From: Salinibacter pepae
GTDB taxonomy: Bacteria > Bacteroidota > Rhodothermia > Rhodothermales > Salinibacteraceae
NCBI RefSeq assembly: GCF_947077775.1
Contig: NZ_CAMTTE010000001.1
Span: 3,314,501 to 3,378,500 of the forward strand
Direction: 5' to 3'
Length of the DNA stretch: 64,000 bases
Position 1 is the stretch's first letter. Each line of letters starts with the position of its first letter. The translations under genes were made by a program, and so were the position numbers. Shown here piece after piece: positions 32,001-40,081 of the stretch. Below the pieces are notes generated by a model. It was not told where the DNA came from and searched no databases. It saw nothing but the letters and a program-made list of their open reading frames with translations.

Positions 32001-32801
32001 GCCGATCATGCCCGGGTTGGTGAGGGTGGCCGTGGTGCCCTGAAAGTCGGACAGGTCGAGGTCGCCCTCCAGCGCGCGGCCAACGATGTTGTTGTAGGTC
32101 CCGAGGAACTCGGCGAAGTTGAGGCTGCCCGCGTCCTTGAGGTTGGGAACCAGGAGCGTGCGCTCGCCCCGCCGCTCCACGTCAATGGCGAGTCCCAGGT
32201 TGATCTGGTCGGGCTTGACGTGCTCCGGCGTGCCGTCCTCATTTCGCCGAAACGTGGTGTTCATGTCGGGGTGCTTCTGCATCGCCTGGACCATCGCGTA
32301 GGCGATGATGTGGGTGTACGACACCTTCTCGCCACCGACCTGCTTCTGATAGTCGTTCAGGAGATTGCGATTCTCGTCGAGCAGCTTGACCGGAATCGTA
32401 CGGGCGGAGGTGGCCGTCGGGATGCCGAGGCTGTCTTCCATGTTCTCGACGACCTTGGCCGACGGGCCGGTCATGGCCGTCACGTCGGCCTGGTCCTCGT
32501 CGACCGCCGGGGCCGAGGCGGGGCGCAGGGGCTCCACGACGCCGTCGTCGGCCTCCGCCGGCGGGGCCGGGGACGCGTCGGGCGAGGAGTCGCGATCTGT
32601 CGGCTCCGGTTCCGTGGGTTCTTCGGGGGGGGTGGTGGCCTCCCCGTCGCCCGCGGTGGTCCGGTCGACCGGGATGAAGGAGGCGTCCGGGTCGTAATCG
32701 GCAAAGAACTCGCGCCAGCTTTCGCTTACGCTGTCGGGATTGTCCTGATACTGCTTGTAGAGCTCTTCGATATAGCCCGTGTTGAATCCGAGGCTGCTCA
32801 C
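29070..32801 (-). CDS. Multifunctional 2-oxoglutarate dehydrogenase: E2 catalytic domain fused to E1
   Basis: 1243 residues from the GTG whose first base is 32801, chosen because GFNTGYIEELYKQYQDNP then sits at the N-terminus as in E1o proteins. Order: N-terminal E1o segment (1-40), an acidic Pro/Glu linker (45-105), an acyltransferase core of the E2 type (about 110-350, with SYTHIIAYAMVQAM and the catalytic DHRVIQG near 318-324), then ThDP-dependent E1 (from about 390) with GMAHRGRLNVLANI, SNPSHLEAVNPVVEG and HGDAGFAGQGVVAETLNL. No lipoyl domain is present. This is the Kgd/OdhA architecture best known from Actinobacteria, here outside that phylum. It feeds the TCA cycle via succinyl-CoA (or decarboxylation). 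Confidence 0.93.
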   Translation of the reverse strand: MSSLGFNTGYIEELYKQYQDNPDSVSESWREFFADYDPDASFIPVDRTTAGDGEATTPPEEPTEPEPTDRDSSPDASPAPPAEADDGVVEPLRPASAPAVDEDQADVTAMTGPSAKVVENMEDSLGIPTATSARTIPVKLLDENRNLLNDYQKQVGGEKVSYTHIIAYAMVQAMQKHPDMNTTFRRNEDGTPEHVKPDQINLGLAIDVERRGERTLLVPNLKDAGSLNFAEFLGTYNNIVGRALEGDLDLSDFQGTTATLTNPGMIGTSMSVARLMPGQGVIMGAGAIDFPPEYRGYDSEVASKAGVSPVMTLTSTYDHRVIQGATSGAFLNHIEELLMGTHDFYQRIFSDLGVPYQPFRMATDSTPQLGRSRPQDELDMTEKQAAVLQLIRAYRVRGHLQADINPLGYEWQYHEELDPATYGLTVWDLDREFITGGLGGEDKLPLREILSILRKSYTSKVGTAFMHISDPEEKTWIQNRIEPMRNAGSPSEEERHRIVQKLNAAEAFERFLHTKYIGHKRFSLEGSETMIPLIDTLLSDAADEGVEEVVMGMAHRGRLNVLANIIGKPYEEIFSKFEGNIDPNTTQGSGDVKYHLGAEGDVTSPDGNEISVTLASNPSHLEAVNPVVEGMSRAKQNLLRDEHPEAAEDDYHDAVMPLLIHGDAGFAGQGVVAETLNLSKLRGYTTGGTVHLVINNQIGFTTPPGDARSSTYATDLARAIEAPIFHVNGDDPETCVRIARLAFEYRQRFNKDVVIDMMCYRVHGHNEGDEPTFTQPLLYEKIEEKRSPRKLYTEMLLRRGEIEPDEAEQMLDDYRGRLQEAFERTKDLEEKDADEALEERVQRTADDRLPTVDTTAQREHLERVVAVLTDFPDDFNVHRKLERLFGKRDDLFYDEKRIDWAFSETLAFGSLLQEGTRVRLSGQDSRRATFSQRHAVLIDQETGEEYTPLNNLSDDQERLLIYDSLLSEYAVAGFEYGYSVVDKNALTCWEAQFGDFANGAEIVWDQFVSAAEEKWGQTSGLVALLPHAYEGQGPEHSSARLERFLQLCAEQNMIVANFSTPANYFHALRRQVKRDVKKPLIIMTPKSLLRHPKCVSTPEDLMAGGVQEIIPAEADPAGTTRHILCSGKVYYDLVTALEDSDRRDAIAITRLEQFYPFPASDLQEELERYSEADETVWVQEEPQNMGAWSFVSPRFETLLDEIHGPCEQRIQYVGRPASASPATGSAKVHDREQEQLVGDALGL

Positions 32802-32928
32802 GGTGGAACGAGTGCATTTGGTCGTAAAAGAGACGTGGGCTCCCCGCCTGGAGCGACTACCATGTACGACGCATTCGCGACGAGGATTCGCGGGGGGCTG
32901 GGGCGGGGACTGGGGCGGGGGGCCCGTG

Positions 32929-33948
32929 CTACAGCCACCCGTGCTCCTCGTACCAGCGAAGGGTGCGGGCCACCCCATCGTCGAGGGGGATCGACGGGTC
33001 GTAGTCGAAGTCGTGCGCGGCCTTCTCGCTGGAGCAGGCCGTACAGGCGTGCCGAATTTCGCGGGTCTTATCGCGGTTGAGGGGCGGGTGGGTGCCGGTG
33101 GCCCAGCCCCAGGCCTCGGCCATCGTCCCCACGGCGCCGAGTAGGGGCCCCGGCACTGGGAGGGGGACCGCCCAGGTGTCGAGGGCCGCGGTCGCGGCCC
33201 GCTTCACCTCGTTCCAGGCGTGGGGCCGCGTGCTGCCGAGGAAGTAGGTCTTCCCGCGCGCGCCGGGATGGCGGGCGGCGTCGACCATGCCGGTGGCGAG
33301 GTCCCGCACGTGAACGAGGCTCAGGGTGCGAGCGGAGCCCCCGCCCACGATGGGGCACACGTGCCGCTTGACGGCCCGGAAGAAGTCGAGGATGTCGCGG
33401 TCGCGGGGCCCGTAGACGGCGGGGGGGCGCACGACGGTGAGGGGAAGGGTCTCCGCGTACGATTCCGGGGTCGTCTCGGGCCGTTCACGGAGCGCCTGTT
33501 CCATCTGCGCCTTGCTCCGCCCGTACAGGCTGACGGGCCGGAGCGGCACCTCCTCCGTCGCCACGTCGTCGTGGCACCGCCCCACGGCGGCCAGGCTGCT
33601 CGTCACCAGCACGCGGTCGAGATCCGGCGCGGCGTGCTGGACGGCGCCCAGGAGGTTGAGGGTGGCCTGCACGTTGGCCTCGTAAAACGCGTCCTCGGTC
33701 GGGGCGCGGGTCCGGCCCGCCACGTGGTACACCTCGTCCACGCCATCGAGCGCCTCCCAGAGCACCTCCACGTCCGAGAGGTCCCCGCGGACGGGCGTCA
33801 CGTTCAGGTCCGAGAGCCACTTCGGGTCGGTGCGGACCAGGCATCGCACCTCGTCCATGCCACGGTGCAGGAGTTCCTCCACGAGGTGACTCCCAACGAA
33901 GCCGGTGCCGCCGGTGACAAACGCTGTTCGTTCTGCGTACGAGGCCAT
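32929..33948 (-). CDS. NAD-dependent epimerase/dehydratase (extended SDR)
   Basis: 339 residues. Extended SDR: TGGTGFVGSHLVEELL at the N-terminus, DLSDVEVLWEALDGVDEVYHVAGRT, TSSLAAVG, and the catalytic YGRSKAQMEQAL (YxxxK). VVRPPAVYGPRDRDILDFF fits dihydroflavonol reductase/3-beta-HSD-like members. Substrate unknown. The last 60 residues (HACTACSSEKAAHDFDYDPS and TLRWYEEHGWL) match the usual C-terminal end of this group. It is upstream of the 2-oxoglutarate dehydrogenase gene by 127 bases on the same strand; no functional connection is apparent. Confidence 0.88.
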   Translation of the reverse strand: MASYAERTAFVTGGTGFVGSHLVEELLHRGMDEVRCLVRTDPKWLSDLNVTPVRGDLSDVEVLWEALDGVDEVYHVAGRTRAPTEDAFYEANVQATLNLLGAVQHAAPDLDRVLVTSSLAAVGRCHDDVATEEVPLRPVSLYGRSKAQMEQALRERPETTPESYAETLPLTVVRPPAVYGPRDRDILDFFRAVKRHVCPIVGGGSARTLSLVHVRDLATGMVDAARHPGARGKTYFLGSTRPHAWNEVKRAATAALDTWAVPLPVPGPLLGAVGTMAEAWGWATGTHPPLNRDKTREIRHACTACSSEKAAHDFDYDPSIPLDDGVARTLRWYEEHGWL

Positions 33949-34238
33949 CAGTTACAAACGGAGAGGGCAATGGGAACGAAAAACGAGGGGGAGAATGGGT
34001 GCGGCCCCCTTCTGGGAAGGGCGAATCTGCGACGAAATCGTCCGCATGTCCGCCCGTCTCGACAGGCGCGCTGGGGGCATGCCTGGATGCCGACGGGACT
34101 GTCCACACGGGCCACACGGGCGTCGCTATCGGGGGGCTGCGTGTGGCAGCCACGGCGTCCCCCGCCAACTCCAGGGCGCCTTTTCTCTTCGGGAAGGGCC
34201 GACCGGTGGCGTCGTAGGTTCTCTGGGGGGGATAGGTA

Positions 34239-35000
34239 TTAGTCCGTCTGCGAGGCGGACGGGGAGGGGCCGGGGGCATCGTCCGTGACGAACTTGTACC
34301 CGATGCCGTAGACCGTCTGCAGGTAGGCGGGCTCGTCCGGCGTGGGCTCAATTTTCTTGCGCAGCGACGCCACGTGGCGGTCGATGGTGCGGGTGGTAAT
34401 GTCGCCACTGATGCCCCACACGTCCCGGAGCAGCTGCTCGCGGCTCACCGTGCGGCCCCGGTGCTCGATGAAGTAGGTTAGGATGTCGAACTCCAGGTCG
34501 GTCAGACCGATCCGTTTACTGTCCCTCGTGACGGTTTCGTCCGGAAAGTGGACGCTCACCTTTCCAAACGCAAATACGTCTCCGGTATCGGGGAGGGTCG
34601 ATTGGCTCCGGGACAAGACCGCCTCGACGCGGGCCGCGAGCTCCTTCGCATCGAAGGGCTTGGTGACGTAGTCGTCCGCCCCGAGGTCGAAGGCCCGCAG
34701 TTTGTGCTCGTGTTCGTCCTTGACTGTGAGCACAATCACAGGGGAGTCCACCCCGGACTGCCGCGCCTCCCGCAACACTTCAAACCCGTCCTTCTGCGGC
34801 AGTCGCACGTCGAGGAGCACGAGATCGTAGGGGGGGAGGGTCGTCATCTCTTGGAGGGCATCCTCGCCCTCCACGGTGTGATGCACCTCGTAGCCGTGCC
34901 GGGCAAAAAACGACGCCAGGCTGCTTCCCAGGTCCGGATCGTCCTCCGCAATGAGGAGCCGAGCCCCAGAGGCCCCTGTTATGTTACTGGAGCAAGGCAT
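34239..35000 (-). CDS. OmpR-family response regulator
   Basis: 253 residues. Receiver domain at about 13-125 with the acidic pair in IAEDDPD, phospho-acceptor Asp64 in VLLDVRLPQKDG, Thr in VIVLTVKDE and Lys in YVTKPFDAKEL; then an OmpR/PhoB winged helix with LTDLEFDILTYFIEHRGRTVSREQLL, TTRTIDRHVASLRKKIEP and YLQTVYGIGYKFV. No histidine kinase is adjacent, so it is an orphan regulator within this window. Targets unknown. Its upstream side carries an 11-bp inverted repeat at 35058-35103 shared with the divergent small membrane protein. Confidence 0.93.
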   Translation of the reverse strand: MPCSSNITGASGARLLIAEDDPDLGSSLASFFARHGYEVHHTVEGEDALQEMTTLPPYDLVLLDVRLPQKDGFEVLREARQSGVDSPVIVLTVKDEHEHKLRAFDLGADDYVTKPFDAKELAARVEAVLSRSQSTLPDTGDVFAFGKVSVHFPDETVTRDSKRIGLTDLEFDILTYFIEHRGRTVSREQLLRDVWGISGDITTRTIDRHVASLRKKIEPTPDEPAYLQTVYGIGYKFVTDDAPGPSPSASQTD

Positions 35001-35057
35001 GACGGTGCCTGTGGCTTACGAGAATTGCAAGTGGAGTGAGGCACTCCAAAAAATTAC

Positions 35058-35103
35058 CCTTCCGGTGTTCAAAGTGCAAGATGCGCGAGGGCACACCGGA
35101 AGG
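35058..35103. repeat. 11-bp inverted repeat between divergent genes
   Basis: CCTTCCGGTGT (35058-35068) and ACACCGGAAGG (35093-35103) are perfect complements 24 bases apart, between the response-regulator start (35000) and the membrane protein start (35179). It has no T-run, so it is a transcript hairpin or a pair of operator half sites, not a terminator. Confidence 0.75.
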
Positions 35104-35178
35104 CGGGGATGCAGAACGGCCAAGCAGATTGCACGTACACGGAAGCACATAGAATTTCCTTGGTACGTGCCTTCACGC

Positions 35179-35445
35179 ATGGACGCATCGCCGCTCTTCG
35201 ATCCCGAATACCTTCCTATCATCGCCGGAACGCTCATCGGGTTCGCGTTGCTAGCCGCCCTGCTCCTCGTGCCGATTTGGCGGTTTCTCGACCGGGAGGA
35301 GGAAGTGGCGGAGGAATGGACCCCGGAGGCCGTTGCGGAACGGATGCGTGAGCACGAAGCCTCGACAAGCGCACCAGAGAGCGCGGAGGAGACCGATCCG
35401 TCCCCCGAGCGGGGCGAAGCGGCCCCGCGCCCCCCCGGGGCGTAA
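35179..35445 (+). CDS. Small single-pass membrane protein
   Basis: 88 residues from the ATG at 35179. One hydrophobic segment (about 13-36: IIAGTLIGFALLAALLLVPIWRF) followed by an acidic cytoplasmic or periplasmic tail with EEEVAEEWTPEAVAERMREHE and a Pro-rich end. No family recognised. Frame extension to 34951 crosses the inverted repeat and lacks coding character. It is divergent from the orphan response regulator, which may control it; that is inference from position only. Confidence 0.65.
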   Translation: MDASPLFDPEYLPIIAGTLIGFALLAALLLVPIWRFLDREEEVAEEWTPEAVAERMREHEASTSAPESAEETDPSPERGEAAPRPPGA

Positions 35446-35471
35446 GCGTACAGGAGGGCGCGCCCGGGTCG

Positions 35472-35909
35472 CTATTTGGAGGCGCTGTCGGGGGCGGTGA
35501 CGCGGACCATTGGGCGGAGGGTCGAAAGGGTCTCCGGGCCAATGCCACTGACGCGCTCCAGCTCGTCGACGCGTTGGAACGGGCGCTGGGTCGACCGATA
35601 CGTCACGATCCGCTCTGACAGGGCCGGTCCAATTCCCGGAAGGGCGTCCAAGGCCTTCGGCGGTGCCGTATTCACATTGAGGGGCTGCTCCGCGGAGGGG
35701 GACCGTGGCCCCGGAGACGCCAACGACGGGGGAATCGAGTCTGTTGGGGACGGGGCGACGAGCGAGTCGGCGGCCACGGGGGGAACCTGTTGCTGCTGCA
35801 GGTGGCGCACCGCGAGGCCGAGCAGAAACAGCACCGCCAGGGTGAGAATGGCAAGCCCCTCCTGACGGGTAATGGAGAGCCGCTGTTGCAGTCGGTAGAG
35901 CCAAACCAT
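35472..35909 (-). CDS. ComEA-like helix-hairpin-helix protein
   Basis: 145 residues. An N-terminal cytoplasmic stub, one membrane segment at about 18-36 (GLAILTLAVLFLLGLAV), a Pro/Ser-rich linker, then a ComEA-type double HhH domain from about residue 78 with PLNVNTAPPKALDALPGIGPALSERIVTYRS and RVDELERVSGIGPETLSTLRPMV. ComEA proteins bind incoming DNA at the membrane in natural transformation. dprA, a second transformation gene, lies at 48.6 kb. It is convergent with the small membrane protein gene and divergent from recO. Confidence 0.9.
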   Translation of the reverse strand: MVWLYRLQQRLSITRQEGLAILTLAVLFLLGLAVRHLQQQQVPPVAADSLVAPSPTDSIPPSLASPGPRSPSAEQPLNVNTAPPKALDALPGIGPALSERIVTYRSTQRPFQRVDELERVSGIGPETLSTLRPMVRVTAPDSASK

Positions 35910-36094
35910 GGCGGCGACGAACCTGTGGGGACATGCACCACGCCGTGCCCGTTCGGGGAGGAAGACACATGCGGAGGCGGAACGTAACGTGTGTGGCTCG
36001 GGAGGGGCGGGGCGTCAGCCCGGATTCTGCCGCCGACGCGCGGTCGTTCCCCGAACAGGGATCGTGCCCCCGAACCTGTCAGCATCTCACGACC

Positions 36095-36877
36095 ATGGCA
36101 CAGCGTTCAATCGTCCGGACGAAGGCCGTCGTCCTCCGGAGCATCGACTACGGCGAGACGAGCCAGATTGTGACCCTCTTCACGCAGGCGAAGGGCAAGC
36201 TCGGCGTGATGGCGAAGGGGGCCCGGCGCCCCAAAAGTTCGTTCGGGGCGACCCTGCAGCCGATGGCCTACACGCAGGTGGTGTTCTACCACAAGCCCTC
36301 CCGCACGCTACAGACCCTCAGCGAGAGCAGTCACGTGCAGTCGTTCCACCGCCTTCGCGAGACCCTGCCGACCATCACGGTGGGGCTGCGCATCGTCGAG
36401 CTGGTCGACGCCCTGATGGAGGAGGAGGACCCGCAGCCCGCCGCGTTTGCGCTGGTCGTCCGGTCCCTTCATCGACTCAATACTGCGGAGGCCCGGGTGA
36501 GCAACCTCTGGCCGTATGTGCAGCTCCAACTGGCTCAGATCTTGGGGGTGGCACCGGCCGTCGACCGGACACGGGTGGAGGCCGTGACCGGGGACGAGGG
36601 GCTCCTCTCCCTCGCGGACGGAGGGGTGTACCCGGCGGACGGGACGCCGGAACAGCCGAAGCGAGCCTCCCGGGCTGCCCTCCGGGCCTACGCCGTCTGC
36701 GCCCGTGCCGACCTCGACACCGTGATGCGCCTAACCATGTCCCCCGCCGTTCGGCGCGAGGTGGAGGCCCTCGTGCGTGACTTTCTGCGGTACCAGTTCG
36801 ACGACGCCTACCCGGATCGGAGCCGCTCGGTCATTGCGCAGATTGAGGGGGCGAAGCCGACCGACCGGGCCACTTGA
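36095..36877 (+). CDS. recO: DNA repair protein RecO
   Basis: 260 residues from the ATG at 36095; the longer frame to 35933 lacks similarity. RecO loads RecA onto SSB-coated DNA with RecR. The N-terminal OB domain is typical: RTKAVVLRSIDYGETSQIVTLFTQAKGKLGVMAKGARRPKS, then the helical domain with FHRLRETLPTITVGLRIVELVDAL. The C-terminal zinc-finger Cys found in some RecO proteins are absent (only one Cys near YAVCARADLD). It precedes lexA by 109 bases on the same strand. Confidence 0.94.
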   Translation: MAQRSIVRTKAVVLRSIDYGETSQIVTLFTQAKGKLGVMAKGARRPKSSFGATLQPMAYTQVVFYHKPSRTLQTLSESSHVQSFHRLRETLPTITVGLRIVELVDALMEEEDPQPAAFALVVRSLHRLNTAEARVSNLWPYVQLQLAQILGVAPAVDRTRVEAVTGDEGLLSLADGGVYPADGTPEQPKRASRAALRAYAVCARADLDTVMRLTMSPAVRREVEALVRDFLRYQFDDAYPDRSRSVIAQIEGAKPTDRAT

Positions 36878-36986
36878 CCTTTTCCGGCGTTCTGGATACC
36901 CTACTGTGTGGAATATGTGGCCGTCTCTGCTTCCGTAGAGTACACCGGCACGCCATTCATCAGCTGAGTGCCACCGCCTCTCCGCC

Positions 36987-37637
36987 ATGGGTCGGAAGAA
37001 GCTCACTGCCAAGCAACACGAATTTCTGCAATTCCTGATCGATCACACCCGGAAGACGGGGGTGTGGCCGACCTACCGGGAGATCATCGATCACTTCGGT
37101 TACAGCTCCCCCAACAGCGTCACCCAGAACCTGAAGGCGCTTCACCGCAAGGGGCACCTCACACGGGACGATCAGGGCTACCACCTCGCCACGCGCTACC
37201 AGGAGCAGGAGGAACCGGGCATCCCGGTCAAGGGCATCATCTCGGCCGGTACGCTCCAGGAAGCCGTGGAGGCGGATCTGGGAACCATCACGCTCGACAT
37301 GCTCTTCCCGAACCTGGACCAGATCTTCGCGATTCGAGTGTCGGGGCAGTCCATGCGGGGGGCGAACATCCGTGATGGCGACTACGTGCTGCTCATTGAC
37401 GAGGACATTCCGGAGGGGGGGATCGGTGCGGTGCTGTACGACGGAGAGACCTCCCTAAAACGCGTGCACCACGACGACGAAGGCCTCCGCCTGGAGCCCT
37501 GTAATCCGGAGTACGACGACATCCACATCCAGCCCGACGTGTTCGAAGAAGTGACCATCCTCGGGCGCTACGTGGGCCACATCAACGACGAGGGCATTCA
37601 TAAAAAGAGCGGCCAAGGGGCTCCGGCAGTCCGCTAG
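36987..37637 (+). CDS. lexA: LexA repressor
   Basis: 216 residues. N-terminal winged helix (LTAKQHEFLQFLIDH, GVWPTYREIIDHFGYSSPNSVTQNLKAL) binds DNA; the C-terminal S24 domain self-cleaves when RecA is activated. The cleavage site Ala87-Gly88 is seen in IISAGTL, the nucleophile Ser122 in VSGQSMRGA and the general-base Lys158 in TSLKRV. It is therefore a full, autocleavable LexA controlling SOS genes. The operator is not identified: no CTGT-N8-ACAG or GAAC-N4-GTTC is upstream. GTTCTGGA (36889-36896) recurs upstream of uvrB. Shared strand with recO and the methyltransferase. Confidence 0.95.
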   Translation: MGRKKLTAKQHEFLQFLIDHTRKTGVWPTYREIIDHFGYSSPNSVTQNLKALHRKGHLTRDDQGYHLATRYQEQEEPGIPVKGIISAGTLQEAVEADLGTITLDMLFPNLDQIFAIRVSGQSMRGANIRDGDYVLLIDEDIPEGGIGAVLYDGETSLKRVHHDDEGLRLEPCNPEYDDIHIQPDVFEEVTILGRYVGHINDEGIHKKSGQGAPAVR

Positions 37638-37694
37638 CGCCCCGCGAGTGCCCGTGCACGCCTCCGATTGCTTCGATCTCACCCCTTTGCGCTT

Positions 37695-38321
37695 ATGAGT
37701 GACCTGCCGAATTGGAGAGACAATCTGCGCCGTGAGGGGGGGCACTGGAACGACGGCCGCTGGTACGACATCCATCTTGAGCGGCGGCTTCCGCAGGCCG
37801 TCCCGATGCTCGAAGAGTTGGCCATGGCCCTTCCGCCCCTGCCGCCCGGCGCCACCGTCTGCGACCTTGCGTGCGGCACCGGCAATGCGGCCGCGACTGT
37901 GCTCGATGCGTATCCGCAGGTGGAGCTCGTGCTGCTGGACGAAGACCCGGACCTGCTCTCCATCGCCCACGAGAAGGTGGGGCAACTCACGCGCAACGCC
38001 GAGCCGCTGCAGGTGGCCGTGCCCTCCGACGGGGCGCCGCTCCCCGGTGGGCCCTACGACCTCGTCGTGGCCTCGCTGGCCCTTCACGCCATCGTGGGGC
38101 ACGAGGTGGACCCGGCAGAGGCGGAGTCGCGCTACGAGCTGCTCTTCCGCAGCGTCCTTGAGCCCCTACGCCCCGGCGGGCACTGCCTCATCGGCGACCA
38201 CGTGGGTACCCTGCCGCTCTATCCGCAGCTCAAGGCCATGGAGCGCGCCGGCTTTACGGAGGTCGATTGTGCGTGGCGCCAGGACGACTTCTTCGTAGCG
38301 GGCGGCCGAAAGAGCCCCTGA
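37695..38321 (+). CDS. Class I SAM-dependent methyltransferase
   Basis: 208 residues from the ATG at 37695. The Rossmann SAM-binding motif VCDLACGTGNAAATVL (motif I), an acidic residue after strand 2 (VELVLLDEDPDLLSIA), and YDLVVASLALHAI with a post-motif LRPGGHCLIGDHVG fit class I methyltransferases. Substrate unknown. The N-terminal 30 residues (WRDNLRREGGHWNDGRWYDI) are not assignable. It lies 57 bases after lexA but there is no evidence of SOS function. Confidence 0.9.
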   Translation: MSDLPNWRDNLRREGGHWNDGRWYDIHLERRLPQAVPMLEELAMALPPLPPGATVCDLACGTGNAAATVLDAYPQVELVLLDEDPDLLSIAHEKVGQLTRNAEPLQVAVPSDGAPLPGGPYDLVVASLALHAIVGHEVDPAEAESRYELLFRSVLEPLRPGGHCLIGDHVGTLPLYPQLKAMERAGFTEVDCAWRQDDFFVAGGRKSP

Positions 38322-38545
38322 GTCGGTGAGCAGGCCACGGTGGGCGGCGCAGGTGTTTCCTGCAGGTCGCCGTTCGCGGGGCTCGCCGGGCTCGGGGGGG
38401 CTGCCTCCGTTCGGAGGCTGCCGTGCGAAGGGGGGGATGCAGCGAGGGACGACGGGGGGCGGCCGCGGCCCCTGTCGGTGTGGGGCCCGTGGCTTCCCGG
38501 AACGAGACGTGGAGGCGAAGCGCGCGACGTGCGAGGACTCTGTGC
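38322..38545. other. Convergent spacer, no gene seen
   Basis: GC-rich spacer of about 220 bases between two converging genes. Open frames here have no coding character and only extend over the photolyase gene on the opposite strand. No clear terminator hairpin with a T-run is seen. Confidence 0.4.
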
Positions 38546-39997
38546 TCAACCGCGCTCGTTCCGAATTCGCTGGTACGTCTTGTCCAGGTCCACGACGGGC
38601 TTCGGGTAGTCGGCCCCGAGGACGCAGCCGTACTTCTTCTGCTGCTCGTGACTCATGCGGTGGGGCTCGTGCACGTACTTGTCGGGCACGTCCGCCAGCT
38701 CGGGGAGCCAGTAGCGGACGTACTCCCCGTTCTCGTCGTAGCGCTTCGCCTGCTTCACGATGTTGAAGTATCGGGCCCGCGGGTCGTTGCCCACCCGGGA
38801 GTTGTAGGCCCAGTTGCCCCAGTTGGAGGCCACGTCGTAGTCCACGAGGCGCGACTCGAAGTAGGCCGCCCCCATCCGCCAATCCAGCTTCAGGCTCTGG
38901 GAGAGCATGCTGGCGACATTCTGGCGGCCCCGGTTGGACATGTAGCCGGTTCGGTTGAGCTCCCGCATGTTGGCGTCGACGAACGGAATGCCGGTCGTGC
39001 CGGCGGCCCACCGCTCGAAGGACTTGTCGTAGTAGCGCCAGTCGATGTCGTTGCCGTTGATGCCACCGGGACGGAAGAGGCGCTCGCCGGCCTTCCACGT
39101 GACGTAGCTGAAGAAGTCGCGCCAGATCAGCTCAAACTTCATCCAGTACGTCGACTTGTTGTCGACCCGTTGGTCCTCGTAGCGCTCCACCGCCTCGTGG
39201 ATCTGCCGGGGCGTAATGCAACCGTGGGCGAGCCAGGCACTGAACTTCGCGGAGTAGTTGGCCCCGAGCAGGCCGTTGCGTGTGGCCTTGTACTTCTTCA
39301 AAAAGTCCCCGCGCCAGATGTACTCGTCGATGCGGTCGTGCCCGCGGGTCTCGCCGCCACGAAAGGGGAGCACGCCCCGCTCGTCGACGGTCCCGTCGTC
39401 GTCGAAGCCGAGTTCGTCGAGGGTCGGGATCGCCCCTGGATTGAGGTCTTCGGGCAGGGGGAGCAGCGAGTCCGGCGCGTCCAGGGTGGGCCGGACCGTG
39501 CTCTTTTTTTCTACGGCCTTTCGAAAGTTCGTGTAGACCTTCGGAATGTCATCGGGGCCGTCGAAGGGAACGTCGTCGATGTGGTAGAGCGTCTTTCCCC
39601 AGAAGAAGCCGGGCGTGGCGCCGGTGTCCCGGAGCGCATCCTCCACGGCCGTCTCTACGTCCTCCTCCTCGCCCCCGATCTCCTGGAACTGAAGCACCTC
39701 GTTGGCGCCGGTTTGCCGCACGAGCTCCGGCAGGATGTCTTCGGGACGCCCCCGGCGGACCACGAGGTCCGCCCCGAGGTCCTGAACCGAGTCGCGGAGG
39801 TCCTGCACGCTTTCGCGGAGAAAACGGGCCCGGATGGGGCTCATCTTCGGCAGGTCGAACATCGTCGTGCCGAAGTGACGCGGATCGAAGCAGTAGACCG
39901 GAATGACCTGGTCGTAGTGGTCGGCCGCGTAGCGGAGGGGGGCGTGGTCGCGCACGCGGAGGTCATTCCGAATCCAAACGAGGGCGGTTGAAAGCAC
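38546..39997 (-). CDS. DASH-type cryptochrome/photolyase
   Basis: 483 residues. Photolyase/cryptochrome family: N-terminal Rossmann domain (LVWIRNDLRVRDHAPL, VIPVYCFDPRHFGTT, LGADLVVRRGRPEDILPEL) and C-terminal FAD domain with AKFSAWLAHGCITPRQIH, ELIWRDFFSY, TGIPFVDANMRELNRTGYMSNRGRQNVAS, DWRMGAAYFES and DVASNWGNWAYNSRVGNDPR. The VGNDPR and TYWMKFELIWRDFF segments indicate the DASH branch, which repairs cyclobutane dimers mainly in single-stranded DNA. The DUF2256 gene lies 84 bases upstream on the same strand. Confidence 0.94.
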   Translation of the reverse strand: MLSTALVWIRNDLRVRDHAPLRYAADHYDQVIPVYCFDPRHFGTTMFDLPKMSPIRARFLRESVQDLRDSVQDLGADLVVRRGRPEDILPELVRQTGANEVLQFQEIGGEEEDVETAVEDALRDTGATPGFFWGKTLYHIDDVPFDGPDDIPKVYTNFRKAVEKKSTVRPTLDAPDSLLPLPEDLNPGAIPTLDELGFDDDGTVDERGVLPFRGGETRGHDRIDEYIWRGDFLKKYKATRNGLLGANYSAKFSAWLAHGCITPRQIHEAVERYEDQRVDNKSTYWMKFELIWRDFFSYVTWKAGERLFRPGGINGNDIDWRYYDKSFERWAAGTTGIPFVDANMRELNRTGYMSNRGRQNVASMLSQSLKLDWRMGAAYFESRLVDYDVASNWGNWAYNSRVGNDPRARYFNIVKQAKRYDENGEYVRYWLPELADVPDKYVHEPHRMSHEQQKKYGCVLGADYPKPVVDLDKTYQRIRNERG

Positions 39998-40081
39998 GGT
40001 GTCGGTACGGTGGACTGGTGAGGAGCGGGGCGACGCACGCCGAAAGAAGAACGGGCAGGGACGTCTCGGTTTGTCTACGGG

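Noticed and set aside
29067-33080. A plus-strand open frame of more than 1300 codons opposite the 2-oxoglutarate dehydrogenase gene
   Set aside because: It is the antisense of a well-conserved gene in a high-GC genome, where stop codons are rare; its translation shows no domain and low-complexity composition.
36878-36986. An E. coli-type LexA box upstream of lexA
   Set aside because: TACTGTGTGGAATATG contains CTGT but no ACAG at the required distance.
38423-39991. A plus-strand open frame opposite the Cry-DASH gene
   Set aside because: Antisense shadow; the photolyase-family motifs on the minus strand leave no doubt about the coding frame.
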